Numbered from the stretch's first letter, positions 44,595 through 55,075 are shown. The stretch is DNA of 64,000 nucleotides from Yinghuangia soli (GCF_021502675.1 NZ_JAKFHA010000016.1:127369-191368); one strand, 5' to 3'. Made by a program: numbers and translations. Notes: generated by a model from the letters alone, not told the origin.

Positions 44595-46007
44595 CTAGCC
44601 CACAGCCCCTTCCATCTGCAGCTCGATCAGGCGGTTCAGCTCGAGGGCGTACTCCATCGGCAGCTCGCGCGCGATGGGCTCGACGAACCCACGCACGATC
44701 ATCGCCATGGCCTCGTCCTCGGTCATGCCGCGGCTCATGAGGTAGAACAGCTGGTCCTCGGAGACCTTGGAGACGGTCGCCTCGTGGCCCATCGACACGT
44801 CGTCCTCGCGCACGTCCACGTACGGGTACGTGTCGGAGCGGGAGATGGTGTCGACCAGGAGCGCGTCGCACTTGACCGACGAGGTCGAGCCCTTCGCGCC
44901 GTCCTCGATCTGCACGAGGCCGCGGTACGAGGTCCGCCCGCCGCCGCGCGCCACCGACTTGGACACGATGTTCGACGACGTGTTCGGCGCGCAGTGCACC
45001 ATCTTCGAACCGGCGTCCTGGTGCTGGCCCTCGCCCGCGAAGGCGATCGACAGCGTCTCGCCCTTGGCGTGCTCGCCGAGCAGCCAGACGGCCGGGTACT
45101 TCATGGTGACCTTGGAACCGATGTTGCCGTCGATCCACTCCATGGTCGCGCCCTCGTGGGCCACGGCCCGCTTGGTGACCAGGTTGTACACGTTGTTCGA
45201 CCAGTTCTGGATGGTCGTGTACCGCACGCGCGCGTTCTTCTTGACGATGATCTCGACGACCGCGGAGTGCAGCGAGTCCGAGGAGTAGATCGGCGCGGTG
45301 CAGCCCTCGACGTAGTGCACGTACGAGTCCTCGTCCGCGATGATCAGCGTCCGCTCGAACTGGCCCATGTTCTCGGTGTTGATCCGGAAGTAGGCCTGCA
45401 GCGGGATCTCGACGTGCACGCCCTTCGGCACGTAGATGAACGAGCCGCCGGACCACACCGCGGTGTTCAGCGCGGCGAACTTGTTGTCGCCGACCGGGAT
45501 CACCGAGCCGAAGTACTCCTGGAAGATCTCCGGGTGCTCGCGCAGGCCGGTGTCGGTGTCCAGGAAGATGACGCCCTGCTCCTCCAGGTCCTCGCGGATC
45601 TGGTGGTAGACGACCTCGGACTCGTACTGCGCGGCGACGCCGGCCACCAGGCGCTGCTTCTCCGCCTCGGGGATGCCGAGCTTGTCGTACGTGTTCTTGA
45701 TGTCCTCGGGCAGCTCTTCCCAGGAAGCGGCCTGCTTCTCGGTGGAGCGCACGAAGTACTTGATGTTGTCGAAGTCGATGCCCGAGAGGTCGGAGCCCCA
45801 GGTCGGCATGGGCTTCTTGTCGAAGAGGCGCAGGCCCTTGAGGCGGAGCTTCAGCATCCACTCGGGCTCGTTCTTCTTCGCCGAGATGTCCCGGACGACC
45901 TCCTCGGACAGGCCGCGGCGCGCGTTGGCGCCGGCCACGTCCTTGTCGGCCCAGCCGTACTCGTACGTGCCCAGTCCCTCGAGCTCGGGGCGAGCTTCGG
46001 TGGTCAT
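44595..46007 (-). CDS. sufB: SUF scaffold protein SufB
   Basis: SufB is the main scaffold on which the nascent Fe-S cluster is built. The 470-residue product has the full conserved SufB sequence: YEYGWADKD at the start, TWGSDLSGI, the [10 protein letters not shown] segment, and the C-terminal [20 protein letters not shown]. No intein is present, unlike some mycobacterial SufB. ATG 46007 overlaps the sufR stop (ATGA), so sufB translation depends on sufR. Length is normal. Confidence 0.98.
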   Translation of the reverse strand: MTTEARPELEGLGTYEYGWADKDVAGANARRGLSEEVVRDISAKKNEPEWMLKLRLKGLRLFDKKPMPTWGSDLSGIDFDNIKYFVRSTEKQAASWEELPEDIKNTYDKLGIPEAEKQRLVAGVAAQYESEVVYHQIREDLEEQGVIFLDTDTGLREHPEIFQEYFGSVIPVGDNKFAALNTAVWSGGSFIYVPKGVHVEIPLQAYFRINTENMGQFERTLIIADEDSYVHYVEGCTAPIYSSDSLHSAVVEIIVKKNARVRYTTIQNWSNNVYNLVTKRAVAHEGATMEWIDGNIGSKVTMKYPAVWLLGEHAKGETLSIAFAGEGQHQDAGSKMVHCAPNTSSNIVSKSVARGGGRTSYRGLVQIEDGAKGSTSSVKCDALLVDTISRSDTYPYVDVREDDVSMGHEATVSKVSEDQLFYLMSRGMTEDEAMAMIVRGFVEPIARELPMEYALELNRLIELQMEGAVG

Positions 46008-46726
46008 GCGGGGTTCCTCCCGGTGACGTTCTTCGGTACATGCGTGGTGCAGACGCCGTCGCCATGGGCGAGCGTCGCCAGCCGCTGGACGTGGGTGCCG
46101 AGGAGTCGCGCGAACACCTCGGTCTCGGCCTCGCACAGCTGCGGGAAACGCTCGGCGACGTGCGCCACCGGGCAGTGGTGCTGGCAGAGCTGCTCTCCGC
46201 CGGGAGTCTGCCGCGCATTCGCGGCGTACCCATCGGCGGACAGCGCCTCGGCCAGCGCCTCGGCCCGTTTGTCCTCCGGTGCCTTTTCGACGACCGGAAG
46301 GTACTTCGTCTCCAACGCGGCGACCCGCGAGCGTGCGAACGCCATCACGGCGTCCTCGCCCGCGACCTCCGCGAGGAAGTGCAGGGCATCGGCGGCCAGG
46401 ACGTCGTACTCCTGGTGGAACGACCCGCGCCCGGCGTCCGTCAGTGCGAACACCTTCGCGGGGCGGCCGCGCCCGCGGTGACCGTACACCCGCTGCTCGC
46501 GCGCCTCGATCACGCCTTCGGTGAGCAGGGCGTCCAGATGGCGACGCACCGCAGCCGCGGTGAGGTCGAGCCGCTCGGCAAGATCGGCGGCGGTCGACGG
46601 CCCATGCACGAGGATCGACCGGGCCACCTTGTTGCGGGTGCCCGCGTGCGCGTCGTTCTCGGGCGCGTTCGAACCCGTGGCGGCTGCCCGCCCCGGACCT
46701 CCCGCGTCCTCGCGCACGTATTTCAC
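46004..46726 (-). CDS. sufR: SufR-type Fe-S-sensing repressor of the suf operon
   Basis: The 240-residue product has an N-terminal winged helix ([20 protein letters not shown], region about 36-90). Its C-terminal domain has cysteines Cys181, Cys185, Cys198 and Cys226 in the pattern of the SufR Fe-S site ([10 protein letters not shown]). Known actinobacterial SufR proteins repress the suf operon when they hold a cluster. It is first in the operon and overlaps sufB. GTG 46726 is the start. Imperfect repeats (CAAC/GTTG) lie at its promoter region, as expected for autoregulation. Confidence 0.92.
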   Translation of the reverse strand: MKYVREDAGGPGRAAATGSNAPENDAHAGTRNKVARSILVHGPSTAADLAERLDLTAAAVRRHLDALLTEGVIEAREQRVYGHRGRGRPAKVFALTDAGRGSFHQEYDVLAADALHFLAEVAGEDAVMAFARSRVAALETKYLPVVEKAPEDKRAEALAEALSADGYAANARQTPGGEQLCQHHCPVAHVAERFPQLCEAETEVFARLLGTHVQRLATLAHGDGVCTTHVPKNVTGRNPA

Positions 46727-46786
46727 AACGCCATTGTTGCGTTATTGGTTGCACAAGGCGAATCCGCCCCGCGTGCAGTGAGTCAC

Positions 46787-46800
46787 TTAGGCCTGCCTAA
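46787..46800. promoter_or_regulatory. DtxR/iron-box-like dyad upstream of sufR and the ABC genes
   Basis: TTAGGC-CT-GCCTAA is a perfect 6-bp dyad with a 2-bp gap. Outer bases match the TTAGG/CCTAA arms of actinobacterial iron boxes (DtxR/DmdR) but with a shorter centre. Another inverted repeat, TCTGAC/GTCAGA (46807-46812 with 46823-46828), follows. Confidence 0.4.
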
Positions 46801-46902
46801 CAGGCATCTGACCTGGTTTGATGTCAGAAAGTAGTCGATCTGTCACGACTCGGCAAAGCCCGGCGGCCGCCCTCTCTGCCGCGCTACCTAAACTGATCCG
46901 CC

Positions 46903-47832
46903 ATGGGATCCCCGCAGGCGGCCGTCGAGATTGTCGGGCTGGTCAAGAAGTACGGCGCCAAGACCGCCGTCGACGGGCTCGATCTGCGGGTCGACGCCGG
47001 GACGGTGACCGCGGTCCTCGGACCGAACGGGGCCGGCAAGACGTCGACCATCGAGGTGTGCGAGGGGTACCGGCGCGCCGACGGGGGATCGGTGCGGGTG
47101 CTCGGGCTCGACCCGGCGGCCGACGGGGAGCGGCTGCGGCCGCGGATCGGCGTCATGCTGCAGTCCGGCGGCGTCTACGCGGGGGCCCGCGCCGAGGAGA
47201 TGCTGCGGCACGTCGCCAAGCTGCACGCGCACCCCTTGGACGTGCCGATGCTGATCGAGCGCCTCGGGCTGGAGAGCTGCGGGCGCACCACGTACCGGCG
47301 GCTGTCCGGCGGGCAGCAGCAGCGGCTGGCCCTGGCGCTGGCCGTGGTCGGCCGCCCCGAACTGGTCTTCCTCGACGAGCCGACCGCCGGCCTCGACCCG
47401 CAGGCCCGGCATGCGACCTGGGACCTGATCCGGGACCTGCGCGAGGACGGCGTGACCGTCGTCCTGACCACCCACTTGATGGACGAGGCCGAGAAGCTCT
47501 CCGACGACGTGCACATCGTCGACCGCGGCCGCGTCATCGCCTCCGGCTCGCCCGAGGCCCTCTGCCGGGACGGCGCGGAGAACTCCCTGCGCTTCGCCGG
47601 CCCGCCCGGCCTCGACCTGACCGCGATGGTCGCGGCCCTGCCGGTCGGCGCCAAGGCCTTCGAAGTAGCCCGCGGCGCCTACCGCGTCGAGGGCGACATC
47701 GACCCCCAGCTGCTCGCCACCGTCACCGCCTGGTGCGCCCAGCACGGCGTCATGCCGGAGAAACTGACCGTCGAACGCCGCACCCTCGAAGACGTCTTCC
47801 TCGAACTGACCGGACGGGAGCTGCGCGCATGA
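46903..47832 (+). CDS. ABC transporter ATP-binding protein
   Basis: The 309-residue product is an ABC-2 type ATPase: Walker A GPNGAGKTS near residue 42, signature LSGGQQQRLALALAV, Walker B LVFLDEPTAGLD, and a C-terminal regulatory extension of about 80 residues. It resembles the daunorubicin-resistance (DrrA) and NodI group, which works with a separate permease. The ATG at 46903 has no strong ribosome site. The permease gene overlaps its stop (ATGA). The region between it and sufR holds several inverted repeats. Substrate unknown. Confidence 0.92.
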   Translation: MGSPQAAVEIVGLVKKYGAKTAVDGLDLRVDAGTVTAVLGPNGAGKTSTIEVCEGYRRADGGSVRVLGLDPAADGERLRPRIGVMLQSGGVYAGARAEEMLRHVAKLHAHPLDVPMLIERLGLESCGRTTYRRLSGGQQQRLALALAVVGRPELVFLDEPTAGLDPQARHATWDLIRDLREDGVTVVLTTHLMDEAEKLSDDVHIVDRGRVIASGSPEALCRDGAENSLRFAGPPGLDLTAMVAALPVGAKAFEVARGAYRVEGDIDPQLLATVTAWCAQHGVMPEKLTVERRTLEDVFLELTGRELRA

Positions 47833-48611
47833 CCGCGACGGGCACCTTCGCCCCGAAGCCGGGCGCCGCGCCGCTCGGCCGCATGATCGCGGCCCAGACC
47901 GCGCTCGAGACCAAGATGCTGCTCCGCAACGGCGAGCAGCTCCTCCTGACCATCGTCATCCCGACGCTCCTCCTGGTCCTCTTCAGCACGGTCGACGTCG
48001 TCGACGTCGGCGAACTGGCCCCCGGCCAGGACCGCGTCGACTTCCTGGCCCCCGGCCTCCTCGCCCTCGCCGTCCTCTCCACCGCCTTCACCGGCCAGGC
48101 CATCGCGACCGGCTTCGAACGCCGCTACGGCGTCCTCAAGCGCCTCGGCGCGACGCCGCTGCCGCGCTGGGGCCTCATGCTCGCCAAGACCGGCTGCGTC
48201 CTGATCGTCGAGGCCCTCCAGATCGCCCTGCTGACCGCCATCGCCTTCGCCCTCGGCTGGTCCCCGCACGGCAACCCGTTCGCCGTGGTCCTCCTCCTGG
48301 TCCTCGGCACCGCCGCCTTCTCCGGCCTGGGCCTCCTGATGGCCGGCACCCTCCGCGCCGAGGCCACCCTGGCCGCCGCCAACCTCGTCTTCATCCTGCT
48401 GCTGGTCTGCGGCGGCGTCATCGTCCCCCTCGACAAGTTCCCCGCCGGCATCGCCGCCGTCCTCGAACTCACCCCCATCGCCGCCCTCTCCGACGGCCTC
48501 CGCGACGTCCTCCAACACGGCACCACGATGCCGTGGACCGACGCGGGCATCCTCGCGATCTGGTCCGTCGTGGGCCTGGCTGCAGCAGCCAAGTTCTTCC
48601 GCTGGGAGTGA
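47829..48611 (+). CDS. ABC-2 type permease
   Basis: The 260-residue product has six predicted membrane segments and the ABC-2 (DrrB-like) pattern, with GFERRYGVLKRLGATPL in the first cytoplasmic loop (near 100) and the LELTPIAALSDGLRDVL stretch near the end. Together with the preceding ATPase it forms an exporter of unknown substrate. Its ATG shares bases with the ATPase stop (ATGA), so expression is coupled. The position next to suf and ctaA is typical for streptomycetes. Confidence 0.92.
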   Translation: MTATGTFAPKPGAAPLGRMIAAQTALETKMLLRNGEQLLLTIVIPTLLLVLFSTVDVVDVGELAPGQDRVDFLAPGLLALAVLSTAFTGQAIATGFERRYGVLKRLGATPLPRWGLMLAKTGCVLIVEALQIALLTAIAFALGWSPHGNPFAVVLLLVLGTAAFSGLGLLMAGTLRAEATLAAANLVFILLLVCGGVIVPLDKFPAGIAAVLELTPIAALSDGLRDVLQHGTTMPWTDAGILAIWSVVGLAAAAKFFRWE

Positions 48612-48669
48612 CGGCGCGGAAGGAATGACCCGCGGAGGGGCGGCCCTGGACGTCGGGTGGTCACCAGGG

Positions 48670-49188
48670 TCAGAAGTCGGTGCACGCAGCGCTGGCAAAG
48701 GCGCCCGACGCGGTCGCTGTTTTCGGCTGTCCGTCGTCCACGGTTACGGAGCATTCGACCGACCCGCCAGCAGCGCCGATCGTCACGACCAGGGAGCCGC
48801 CGCGACTGAACCCCTTGGCGTCCATCTCCTTGGTCCACGGAAGTTGGGTCACGGTGTCCTGGCTGGTCGAGGTGTCGCCGTCGTTCCAGGTGGTGTACGT
48901 GACCGTCACCGATCGGGCGTCTCCGGTGACCTGGTACTTGACCTTCACGGTCTTGGACGCCTCATTGGAGACCCCGGCGATGATGGCGACGCAACCGCCC
49001 GCAAAAAGGATCGCGACGACCAGCACGACCCAGGGCCACTTTCGCCGCTTCTTCTGCGGCGGCCCGTACCCCGCTGGGCCGCCCGGGCCCCCGGGGTAGC
49101 CGCCAGGGGGCTGCTGGTAGGGCTGCTGCGGCTGACCACCCCACCGCGGTTCGTTGGGATCCTGGGGAAAACCGGGTGTATTGCTCAT
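48670..49188 (-). CDS. MmpS-like secreted/anchored protein
   Basis: The 172-residue product has a Pro/Gln/Gly-rich cytoplasmic tail (1-46), a KKRRK basic stop, one membrane segment (51-72) and an extracellular beta-sandwich (80-172). The extracellular part resembles the MmpS family: VKYQVTGDARSVTVTY, then a paired Cys in VECSVTV and AACTDF. MmpS proteins assist MmpL lipid exporters, but no mmpL gene is nearby. ATG 49188 has GAGG close upstream. It is convergent with the ABC permease. Confidence 0.75.
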   Translation of the reverse strand: MSNTPGFPQDPNEPRWGGQPQQPYQQPPGGYPGGPGGPAGYGPPQKKRRKWPWVVLVVAILFAGGCVAIIAGVSNEASKTVKVKYQVTGDARSVTVTYTTWNDGDTSTSQDTVTQLPWTKEMDAKGFSRGGSLVVTIGAAGGSVECSVTVDDGQPKTATASGAFASAACTDF

Positions 49189-49334
49189 AACCTCAGAATC
49201 CGGAGGCTCGCCGGGCACGGCCACTGCTCCCGGCGGTGGTTGGGCCGTCCGGGTGGGGGAGCTCAGTTGGTGGGCCAGCAACGGTCCAGGGGCCGCGTAC
49301 TTCGTGAAGGGATTCACAACGTACGCTTTGCGTC

Positions 49335-50285
49335 ATGAGTTCGCCGTCCGCCGTGTCGCCGCTTGCCCGCCGGGTGTTTCTGGCCAATCTGTGTGCCCAG
49401 ATCGGGATTGTGATCACGGGCGGGCTGGTTCGGCTCACCGGGTCGGGGCTGGGGTGCGATACGTGGCCGCGGTGCAACGACGAGCAGTGGACGCCGCACG
49501 GCAAGAGCGACATCTACGCGTTCATCGAGTTCGGTAATCGCATGCTGACGTATGTGGTCGGCGCGATTGCCGTGGCGGCGATCGTGGTGGCGTGGAAGCA
49601 CCGGCCGGTGCGCAAGGAGATCCGGTACCTGGCCGCGTTCCAGTTGTTCGCGGTGGTCGGGCAGGCCCTTCTGGGCGGCATCACCGTGCTGACGGACCTT
49701 CACCCGGCCGCGGTCGCGGCGCACTTGCTGCTCTCGATGTTCATGATCGGGTCTGCCGTCGCGCTGTACGAGCGGTCGGGGGAGGGCGACGGCCCTGCGC
49801 GGCCGCTGGCCCGGAAGGAGATCCGGGTCTTCGGGGCCTGGACGGTCGCGGTGCTGGCCGCGCTGCTGGTGGTCGGGACCGTGGTGACCGGGTCGGGGCC
49901 GCACGCGGGTGACGAAGAGGCCCGGCGCTTTGATGTGAACGTGGACCAGATGGCGTGGCTGCACGCGGATCTGGCCTTCTTGCTGCTGGGTGCGGCCATC
50001 GCGCTGGCCCTGGCGCTGCGGGTGACGGATGCGCCGATCGGTGCGCAGAAGCGGGTGTGGTGGCTGCTGGCGGTGCTCGTGCCGCAGGGCCTCATCGGCT
50101 ACACGCAGTACTTCAACGGGCTGCCCGAATGGCAGGTCTCGCTGCACATGTTCGGTGCGTGCCTGGTGGTCGTGGCGACCACGCGGATCCTGTTCGGCCT
50201 GCGCGAGCGCGGCGAGGTCGGAGAGCCGGTTGCCGAGGTGCCCGCACCGGCTGACGAGCCGGAGCCGGCCGCGACGCGGTACTGA
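49335..50285 (+). CDS. ctaA: Haem A synthase CtaA
   Basis: CtaA converts haem O to haem A for the aa3-type terminal oxidase. The 316-residue product has eight membrane segments and the conserved elements EFGNRML (helix 2), the haem ligands in LHPAAVAAHLL and in AWLHADLAF, and LHMFGACLV near the end. The conserved cysteine pair in GCDTWPRCN (extracellular loop 1) is present. The ATG at 49335 lacks a strong ribosome site. A regulator gene lies 69 bp downstream. Confidence 0.95.
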   Translation: MSSPSAVSPLARRVFLANLCAQIGIVITGGLVRLTGSGLGCDTWPRCNDEQWTPHGKSDIYAFIEFGNRMLTYVVGAIAVAAIVVAWKHRPVRKEIRYLAAFQLFAVVGQALLGGITVLTDLHPAAVAAHLLLSMFMIGSAVALYERSGEGDGPARPLARKEIRVFGAWTVAVLAALLVVGTVVTGSGPHAGDEEARRFDVNVDQMAWLHADLAFLLLGAAIALALALRVTDAPIGAQKRVWWLLAVLVPQGLIGYTQYFNGLPEWQVSLHMFGACLVVVATTRILFGLRERGEVGEPVAEVPAPADEPEPAATRY

Positions 50286-50354
50286 CGTACCGACAAGATC
50301 ACGATCGGCCGAAGCCCGGCCTTTTCGTTCATATGCACGGTCTAACCTGCGGCC

Positions 50355-50993
50355 ATGACCGACGTGCCCGAGGCCGCTGCCGACGCTCCTGAGGACGAAC
50401 CCCCGGCCGGCCGCGGTACCGGCCGCCTGGAGCGGGTGATCGCGCTGCGGGTCCGCGAGTACCGCCGCAGCGCCGGTCTGTCGGTCGCGGACATGGCGGT
50501 CAGGGTGGGCATTTCCAAGGCGATGCTCTCGAAGATCGAGAACGCCCAGACCTCGTGCAGCCTGGCGACGCTGGAGCGGTTGGCGGACGGGCTGGAAGTG
50601 CCGGTCACCGCGCTTTTCCGGGGGATCGACTCGGACCGCGAGGCGGTGTACGTGGCGGCCGGGCACGGTGCCCAGATAGTTCGGCGGGGTACGCGGGTCG
50701 GGCACGACTACCGGTTGCTGGGTTCGCTGCGCGGTCCGCGCAAGCGGCTCGAAGCGGTGCTGGTGACGCTGACCGAATCCAGCGAGGTCTTCCCGCTGTT
50801 CCAGCACCCGGGCATCGAACTGCTCTACATGCTCGAAGGCGAGATGGTCTACGGGCACGGTGATGCGCGGTACACGATGCGCCCGGGGGATGCCCTGCAG
50901 TTCGACGGAGAGGGGCCGCACGGCCCTGAGGAGCTCGTCGGGCTGCCGATCCGCTTCCTGTCGGTGACGTCGCTGGACGAGGTCCAGGAGTAA
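50355..50993 (+). CDS. XRE-type regulator with cupin domain
   Basis: The 212-residue product has an N-terminal helix-turn-helix of the XRE/Cro type (LSVADMAVRVGISKAMLSKI, region about 35-90). A C-terminal cupin (about 120-200; ELLYMLEGEMVYGHG and RPGDALQFDGEGPHG) binds a small ligand or metal. Such MJ1165/PuuR-type proteins usually regulate amino-acid or polyamine genes. It lies between ctaA and ctaB; whether it acts on them is unknown. Start ATG 50355. A large hairpin follows. Confidence 0.9.
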   Translation: MTDVPEAAADAPEDEPPAGRGTGRLERVIALRVREYRRSAGLSVADMAVRVGISKAMLSKIENAQTSCSLATLERLADGLEVPVTALFRGIDSDREAVYVAAGHGAQIVRRGTRVGHDYRLLGSLRGPRKRLEAVLVTLTESSEVFPLFQHPGIELLYMLEGEMVYGHGDARYTMRPGDALQFDGEGPHGPEELVGLPIRFLSVTSLDEVQE

Positions 50994-51053
50994 GTCCGGA
51001 TCAGGATCACGCCGGGAATGGGCGTCTCGGACGCTCGTCTGCAGCAGACGCGA

Positions 51054-51101
51054 CGAGGCCCGGGGCCGCGGACGACGAATAGTCTGCGGTCCCGGGCCTC
51101 G
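51054..51101. terminator. Bidirectional hairpin between convergent genes
   Basis: An 11-bp perfect outer stem (51054-51064 with 51091-51101) encloses a second, partly paired stem (GCCGCGGAC with GTCTGCGGT). It lies 60 bases after the XRE gene stop and 28 bases from the stop of the convergent gene. Confidence 0.75.
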
Positions 51102-51129
51102 CGTTTGCTCGGTGCTGTTCTTGAGGGGC

Positions 51130-51501
51130 TCAGGCGTTCGCCGGGCCGCCGATCTGGATGCCGGCCATGCGGCTCCACTCGTACTGCCCGGTCTTGACGC
51201 GCAGCGCGACGTCGTTGGGGAACTCCTCGTGCAGCGTCAGACCGGCGGCCTCGACGGCCTTCTTCGCGGTCTCCGGGTCGCGGGCGACCTGGTCGCCCCA
51301 CTGGCCGTCGGCGCCCACGAGCACGATGCGGGTGGCCTCGCGGCCGACGTACTCGACGACCGCGTCGGTCTGCGTATTGCCGTCCACCGCGTGGCGCTTG
51401 GCGAAGCGCGTGAGGTTGCGGGCCAGCCGGCGGACCTGGCGGTCCGTCTTCGGCTCGGCGGCCGGGGCGGCCGGGACCTCGGGAGTCTCCGTGGCAGTCA
51501 T
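51130..51501 (-). CDS. Conserved hypothetical protein next to ctaB
   Basis: The 123-residue product is small and soluble, with a Pro/Glu-rich N-terminus, a central basic helix (RQVRRLARNLTRFAKRH) and a short alpha/beta C-terminal part (ATRIVLVGADGQWGDQVA). I do not recognise a family, though proteins of this kind are common near ctaB in actinobacteria. ATG 51501 has GAGGTG upstream. It lies 190 bp downstream of ctaB on the same strand, so it may belong to the same transcript. Confidence 0.65.
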   Translation of the reverse strand: MTATETPEVPAAPAAEPKTDRQVRRLARNLTRFAKRHAVDGNTQTDAVVEYVGREATRIVLVGADGQWGDQVARDPETAKKAVEAAGLTLHEEFPNDVALRVKTGQYEWSRMAGIQIGGPANA

Positions 51502-51691
51502 GCTCACACCTCGCTCGGCGTTCGTGTGCTCGTCGCGCTCGGCGGCAGGGCCGATGCGCTCGATCTTGCGCGGAATGCTACCCACGGGTCGTTCGGATGG
51601 CGCCGTGGGGATGGTCACAACACGTCGCTGCCCGGTCGGAATGCGACCGGGCAGCAAGCGAAAGACAAGAGAAGCAGTACAGAAGGAGTGC

Positions 51692-52642
51692 TCAGCCGAA
51701 GATGACCGGGTCGACCGCGACCGCCACGAACAGCAGTGTCAGGTACGTGATCGACCAGTGGAACAGCCGCATCTCCTTCAGCTTCCCGCCGGTGGCCTCG
51801 GCCTTCGCGCGGGACTGCAGGCCGTGCGCCTCGTACAGCCACGCCGCGCCGAGTACAACCGCGGCAGCCGGGTAGAGCCAACCGGTGTCGGCAGCAGGCC
51901 ACAGCAGCAAGGAGGTGGCGACCATGACCCAGCTGTAGATCACGATCTGCTTGGCGACGACCTTGTTGGACGCCACGACCGGCAGCATCGGCACACCCGC
52001 GTTGGCGTAGTCGTCCTTGCACTTCATGGACAGCGGCCAGTAGTGCGGCGGGGTCCAGAAGAAGATGACCATGAACAGCACGAACGGAGCCCAGGCCAGC
52101 GAGTTGGTGACCGCGGTCCACCCGATGAGCACCTGCATGCAGCCCGCGATGCCGCCCCACACGATGTTCTGCGGCGTCCGGCGCTTCAGCAGCATCGTGT
52201 AGACCACGACGTAGTAGAAGATCGCCAGCACCGACAGGGCCGCGGACAGCGGGTTCACCAGGACCCAGAACCACACGGTCGAGATCACCCCGAGCGCGCC
52301 GGCGAACGCCAGGCACTCCTTGGGGGAGACCATCCCGGTGACCAGCGGGCGCCGCTCGGTGCGGTGCATCAGCCGGTCGATGTCCCGGTCCAGGTACATG
52401 TTGAAGGCGTTCGCACTGCCCGCCGACAGATAGCCGCCGAAGCACACGACCAACACCAACGTGAGGTCGGGCATCCCCTTCGCGGCCAGGAACATCACCG
52501 GGATCGTGCTGATCAACAGCAGTTCGATGATGCGCGGTTTCGTGAGGGCCACGAACGCGAGGACCCGGGCCGCCGGCGGACGACTGCCGCGGGTCGGCCC
52601 CGCGAGCCCGGCCGGTCGGGATTCGACGGCTGTCACGAACAC
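51692..52642 (-). CDS. ctaB: Protohaem IX farnesyltransferase (haem O synthase)
   Basis: CtaB adds a farnesyl group to haem B to make haem O for the terminal oxidase. The 316-residue product has eight to nine membrane segments and the two Asp-rich prenyl-binding motifs: [15 protein letters not shown] near residue 90 and the second in the [11 protein letters not shown] loop. [17 protein letters not shown] is also conserved. GTG 52642 gives a start like Streptomyces CtaB ([10 protein letters not shown]), though the next GTG (52636) has better ribosome spacing. It is divergent from tkt. Confidence 0.96.
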   Translation of the reverse strand: MFVTAVESRPAGLAGPTRGSRPPAARVLAFVALTKPRIIELLLISTIPVMFLAAKGMPDLTLVLVVCFGGYLSAGSANAFNMYLDRDIDRLMHRTERRPLVTGMVSPKECLAFAGALGVISTVWFWVLVNPLSAALSVLAIFYYVVVYTMLLKRRTPQNIVWGGIAGCMQVLIGWTAVTNSLAWAPFVLFMVIFFWTPPHYWPLSMKCKDDYANAGVPMLPVVASNKVVAKQIVIYSWVMVATSLLLWPAADTGWLYPAAAVVLGAAWLYEAHGLQSRAKAEATGGKLKEMRLFHWSITYLTLLFVAVAVDPVIFG

Positions 52643-52877
52643 CCCATCAGCAGCGGATTGGAACTACCGGGAAACTGTAGTCCCTCGCCCGGCACCGAAC
52701 GGCGCGGGGGGCATGTCCGCGCGGCGCACGCCGCCGGTCCGCCACCCGGGCGGCTCCTCCGCCGCGAGACCGGGGGCCGCCCCCGGTAGGCTCGACAGCG
52801 TGCCGTCTACGCCGAGCGGGCGAGTGTCCGACATTTCGGCGATCAACCGGAGAGAACCGGAAGGAGCCCTGACAAGG

Positions 52878-54968
52878 GTGAGCACCATGCCGACCAACGA
52901 CAGCAGCGCGCTGGAGTGGACCGACCTCGACAAGCGTGCAGTGGACACGGCGCGTGTCCTCGCAATGGATGCCGTGCAGAAGGTCGGCAACGGCCACCCG
53001 GGTACGGCGATGAGCCTGGCGCCCGCGGCGTACCTGATCTGGCAGAAGCTCCTCAAGCACGACCCGGTCGACCCCGACTGGGCGGGCCGCGACCGCTTCG
53101 TGCTGTCCCCGGGCCACACCAGCCTGACGCTCTACACGCAGCTGTTCCTGTCCGGCTACGGCCTGACGCTGGACGACCTCAAGTCGTTCCGCACCTGGGG
53201 CAGCCGCACCCCGGGCCACCCCGAGCACGGCCACACCGCCGGCGTCGAGACCACCACCGGCCCGCTGGGCCAGGGCCTCGCGAACGCGGTCGGCATGGCG
53301 ATGGCGGCCCGCTACGAGCGCGGCCTGTTCGACCCCGAAGCGGCAGCCGGCACCTCGCCGTTCGACCACCACATCTGGGCCATCGTCTCGGACGGCGACC
53401 TGGAGGAGGGCATCTCGGCGGAGGCCAGCTCGCTGGCCGGCCACCAGAAGCTCGGCAACCTCATCGCGCTGTACGACGACAACCACATCTCGATCGAGGG
53501 CGACACCGAGACCGCGTTCAGCGAGGACGTCCTCAAGCGCTACGAGGCGTACGGCTGGCACACCCTGCGCATCGAGCCGCTGCCGAACGGCGACATCGAC
53601 GTCGACGCGCTGTACGCCGCGCTCCTCGCGGGCAAGGCCGAGACCGAGCGCCCGACGATGATCGCGATGCGCACCACCATCGCGTGGCCCGCGCCGAACG
53701 CGCAGAACACCGCCAAGTCGCATGGCTCGGCGCTCGGTGCCGACGAGGTCGCGGCCACCAAGAAGATCCTCGGCTTCGACCCCGAGCAGAGCTTCGAGGT
53801 CGCCGACGACGTCCTCGCGCACGCCCGCCTCGTGGTGGACCGCGGCCGCGCCGCGCGCACCGCCTGGGACGAGCAGCTCGGCGCCTGGCGCACCGCCAAT
53901 CCGGAGCGCGCCGCGACCCTGGCGCGCGTCGCCAAGCGGCAGCTCCCGGACGGCTGGGAGAAGGCCCTCCCGGACTTCGAGACCGGCAAGGCGATGGCCA
54001 CCCGCAAGGCGTCCGGCAAGGTCCTGGAGGCCCTCGGCGCGGTCATCCCCGAGCTCTGGGGCGGCAGCGCCGACCTGGCCGAGTCGAACAACACCACGAT
54101 CGACGAGTCCAGCTCCTTCCTGCCCGCGGGCAACCCGCTGAAGTCGGCCGACCCGTACGGCCGCACGATCCACTTCGGCATCCGCGAGCACGCCATGGGC
54201 TCGACCATGAACGGCATCGCGCTGCACGGCGGCACCCGCGTGTACGGCGGCACCTTCCTGGTGTTCTCCGACTACATGCGCCCGGCCGTCCGCCTCGCCG
54301 CGCTGATGAAGCTCCCGGTCACCTACGTGTGGACGCACGACTCGATCGGCCTCGGCGAGGACGGCCCCACCCATCAGCCGATCGAGCACATCGCCGCGCT
54401 GCGCGCCATCCCCGGCCTGGACGTCGTCCGCCCCGCGGACGCCAACGAGGTCGCCGTGGCGTGGCGCACGATCCTGTCGCACACCGACCGCCCGGCCGGC
54501 ATCCTGCTCACCCGCCAGGACGTCCCGACCTTCGAGCGCGACGACCACAACTCGGCCGAGGGCACCGCCAAGGGCGGCTACATCCTCGCCGAGGCGTCCG
54601 CCGGACTGCCGCAGGTCATCCTGATCGGCACCGGCTCCGAGGTGCAGCTCGCCGTGCAGGCGCGCGAGACCCTGGAGGCCGAGGGCATCAAGACGCGCGT
54701 CGTCTCGATGCCGTCCCGCGAGTGGTTCGACGCGCAGGACCAGGCGTACCGCGAGCAGGTGCTGCCGCCGAACGTGAAGGCCCGCGTCTCGGTCGAGGCC
54801 GGCATCGCGCTCGGCTGGCGGGAGATCGTCGGCGACGCCGGCAAGATCGTCTCGCTGGAGCACTTCGGCGCGTCCGCCGACTTCAAGACGCTGTACGCGG
54901 AGTTCGGCATCACCGCCGACGCCGTGGTCACCGCCGCGCGGGAATCCCTGCGCGCCGCGGGCGCTTAA
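52878..54968 (+). CDS. tkt: Transketolase
   Basis: Transketolase moves two-carbon units in the non-oxidative pentose phosphate pathway using thiamine diphosphate. The 696-residue product has the N-terminal substrate site [10 protein letters not shown] near residue 37, the cofactor motif [10 protein letters not shown] (GDG near 173), and the glutamate that activates thiamine in GIREHAMGS near 435. GTG 52878 has AAGGAG 11 bases upstream and gives a Streptomyces-like start (STMPTND); ATG 52887 is an alternative. It heads the pentose phosphate series. Confidence 0.98.
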   Translation: MSTMPTNDSSALEWTDLDKRAVDTARVLAMDAVQKVGNGHPGTAMSLAPAAYLIWQKLLKHDPVDPDWAGRDRFVLSPGHTSLTLYTQLFLSGYGLTLDDLKSFRTWGSRTPGHPEHGHTAGVETTTGPLGQGLANAVGMAMAARYERGLFDPEAAAGTSPFDHHIWAIVSDGDLEEGISAEASSLAGHQKLGNLIALYDDNHISIEGDTETAFSEDVLKRYEAYGWHTLRIEPLPNGDIDVDALYAALLAGKAETERPTMIAMRTTIAWPAPNAQNTAKSHGSALGADEVAATKKILGFDPEQSFEVADDVLAHARLVVDRGRAARTAWDEQLGAWRTANPERAATLARVAKRQLPDGWEKALPDFETGKAMATRKASGKVLEALGAVIPELWGGSADLAESNNTTIDESSSFLPAGNPLKSADPYGRTIHFGIREHAMGSTMNGIALHGGTRVYGGTFLVFSDYMRPAVRLAALMKLPVTYVWTHDSIGLGEDGPTHQPIEHIAALRAIPGLDVVRPADANEVAVAWRTILSHTDRPAGILLTRQDVPTFERDDHNSAEGTAKGGYILAEASAGLPQVILIGTGSEVQLAVQARETLEAEGIKTRVVSMPSREWFDAQDQAYREQVLPPNVKARVSVEAGIALGWREIVGDAGKIVSLEHFGASADFKTLYAEFGITADAVVTAARESLRAAGA

Positions 54969-55075
54969 GCACCACTGGGGAGCGGGGCGCACGACGGGGA
55001 CGTGCACCCCGCTCCTTCCCCGGGGCCACGAACCGCGTTGCCGGACAACCAAGAACCGATAGAGGAGCGAAAGTC

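Noticed and set aside
46787..46805. A canonical iron box
   Set aside because: Alignment to the 19-bp consensus gives only about 12 matches; the dyad is shorter, so it is described as iron-box-like only.
52647..55052. An 801-codon minus-strand open frame opposite tkt
   Set aside because: Transketolase on the plus strand is certain; the antisense frame has no family resemblance.
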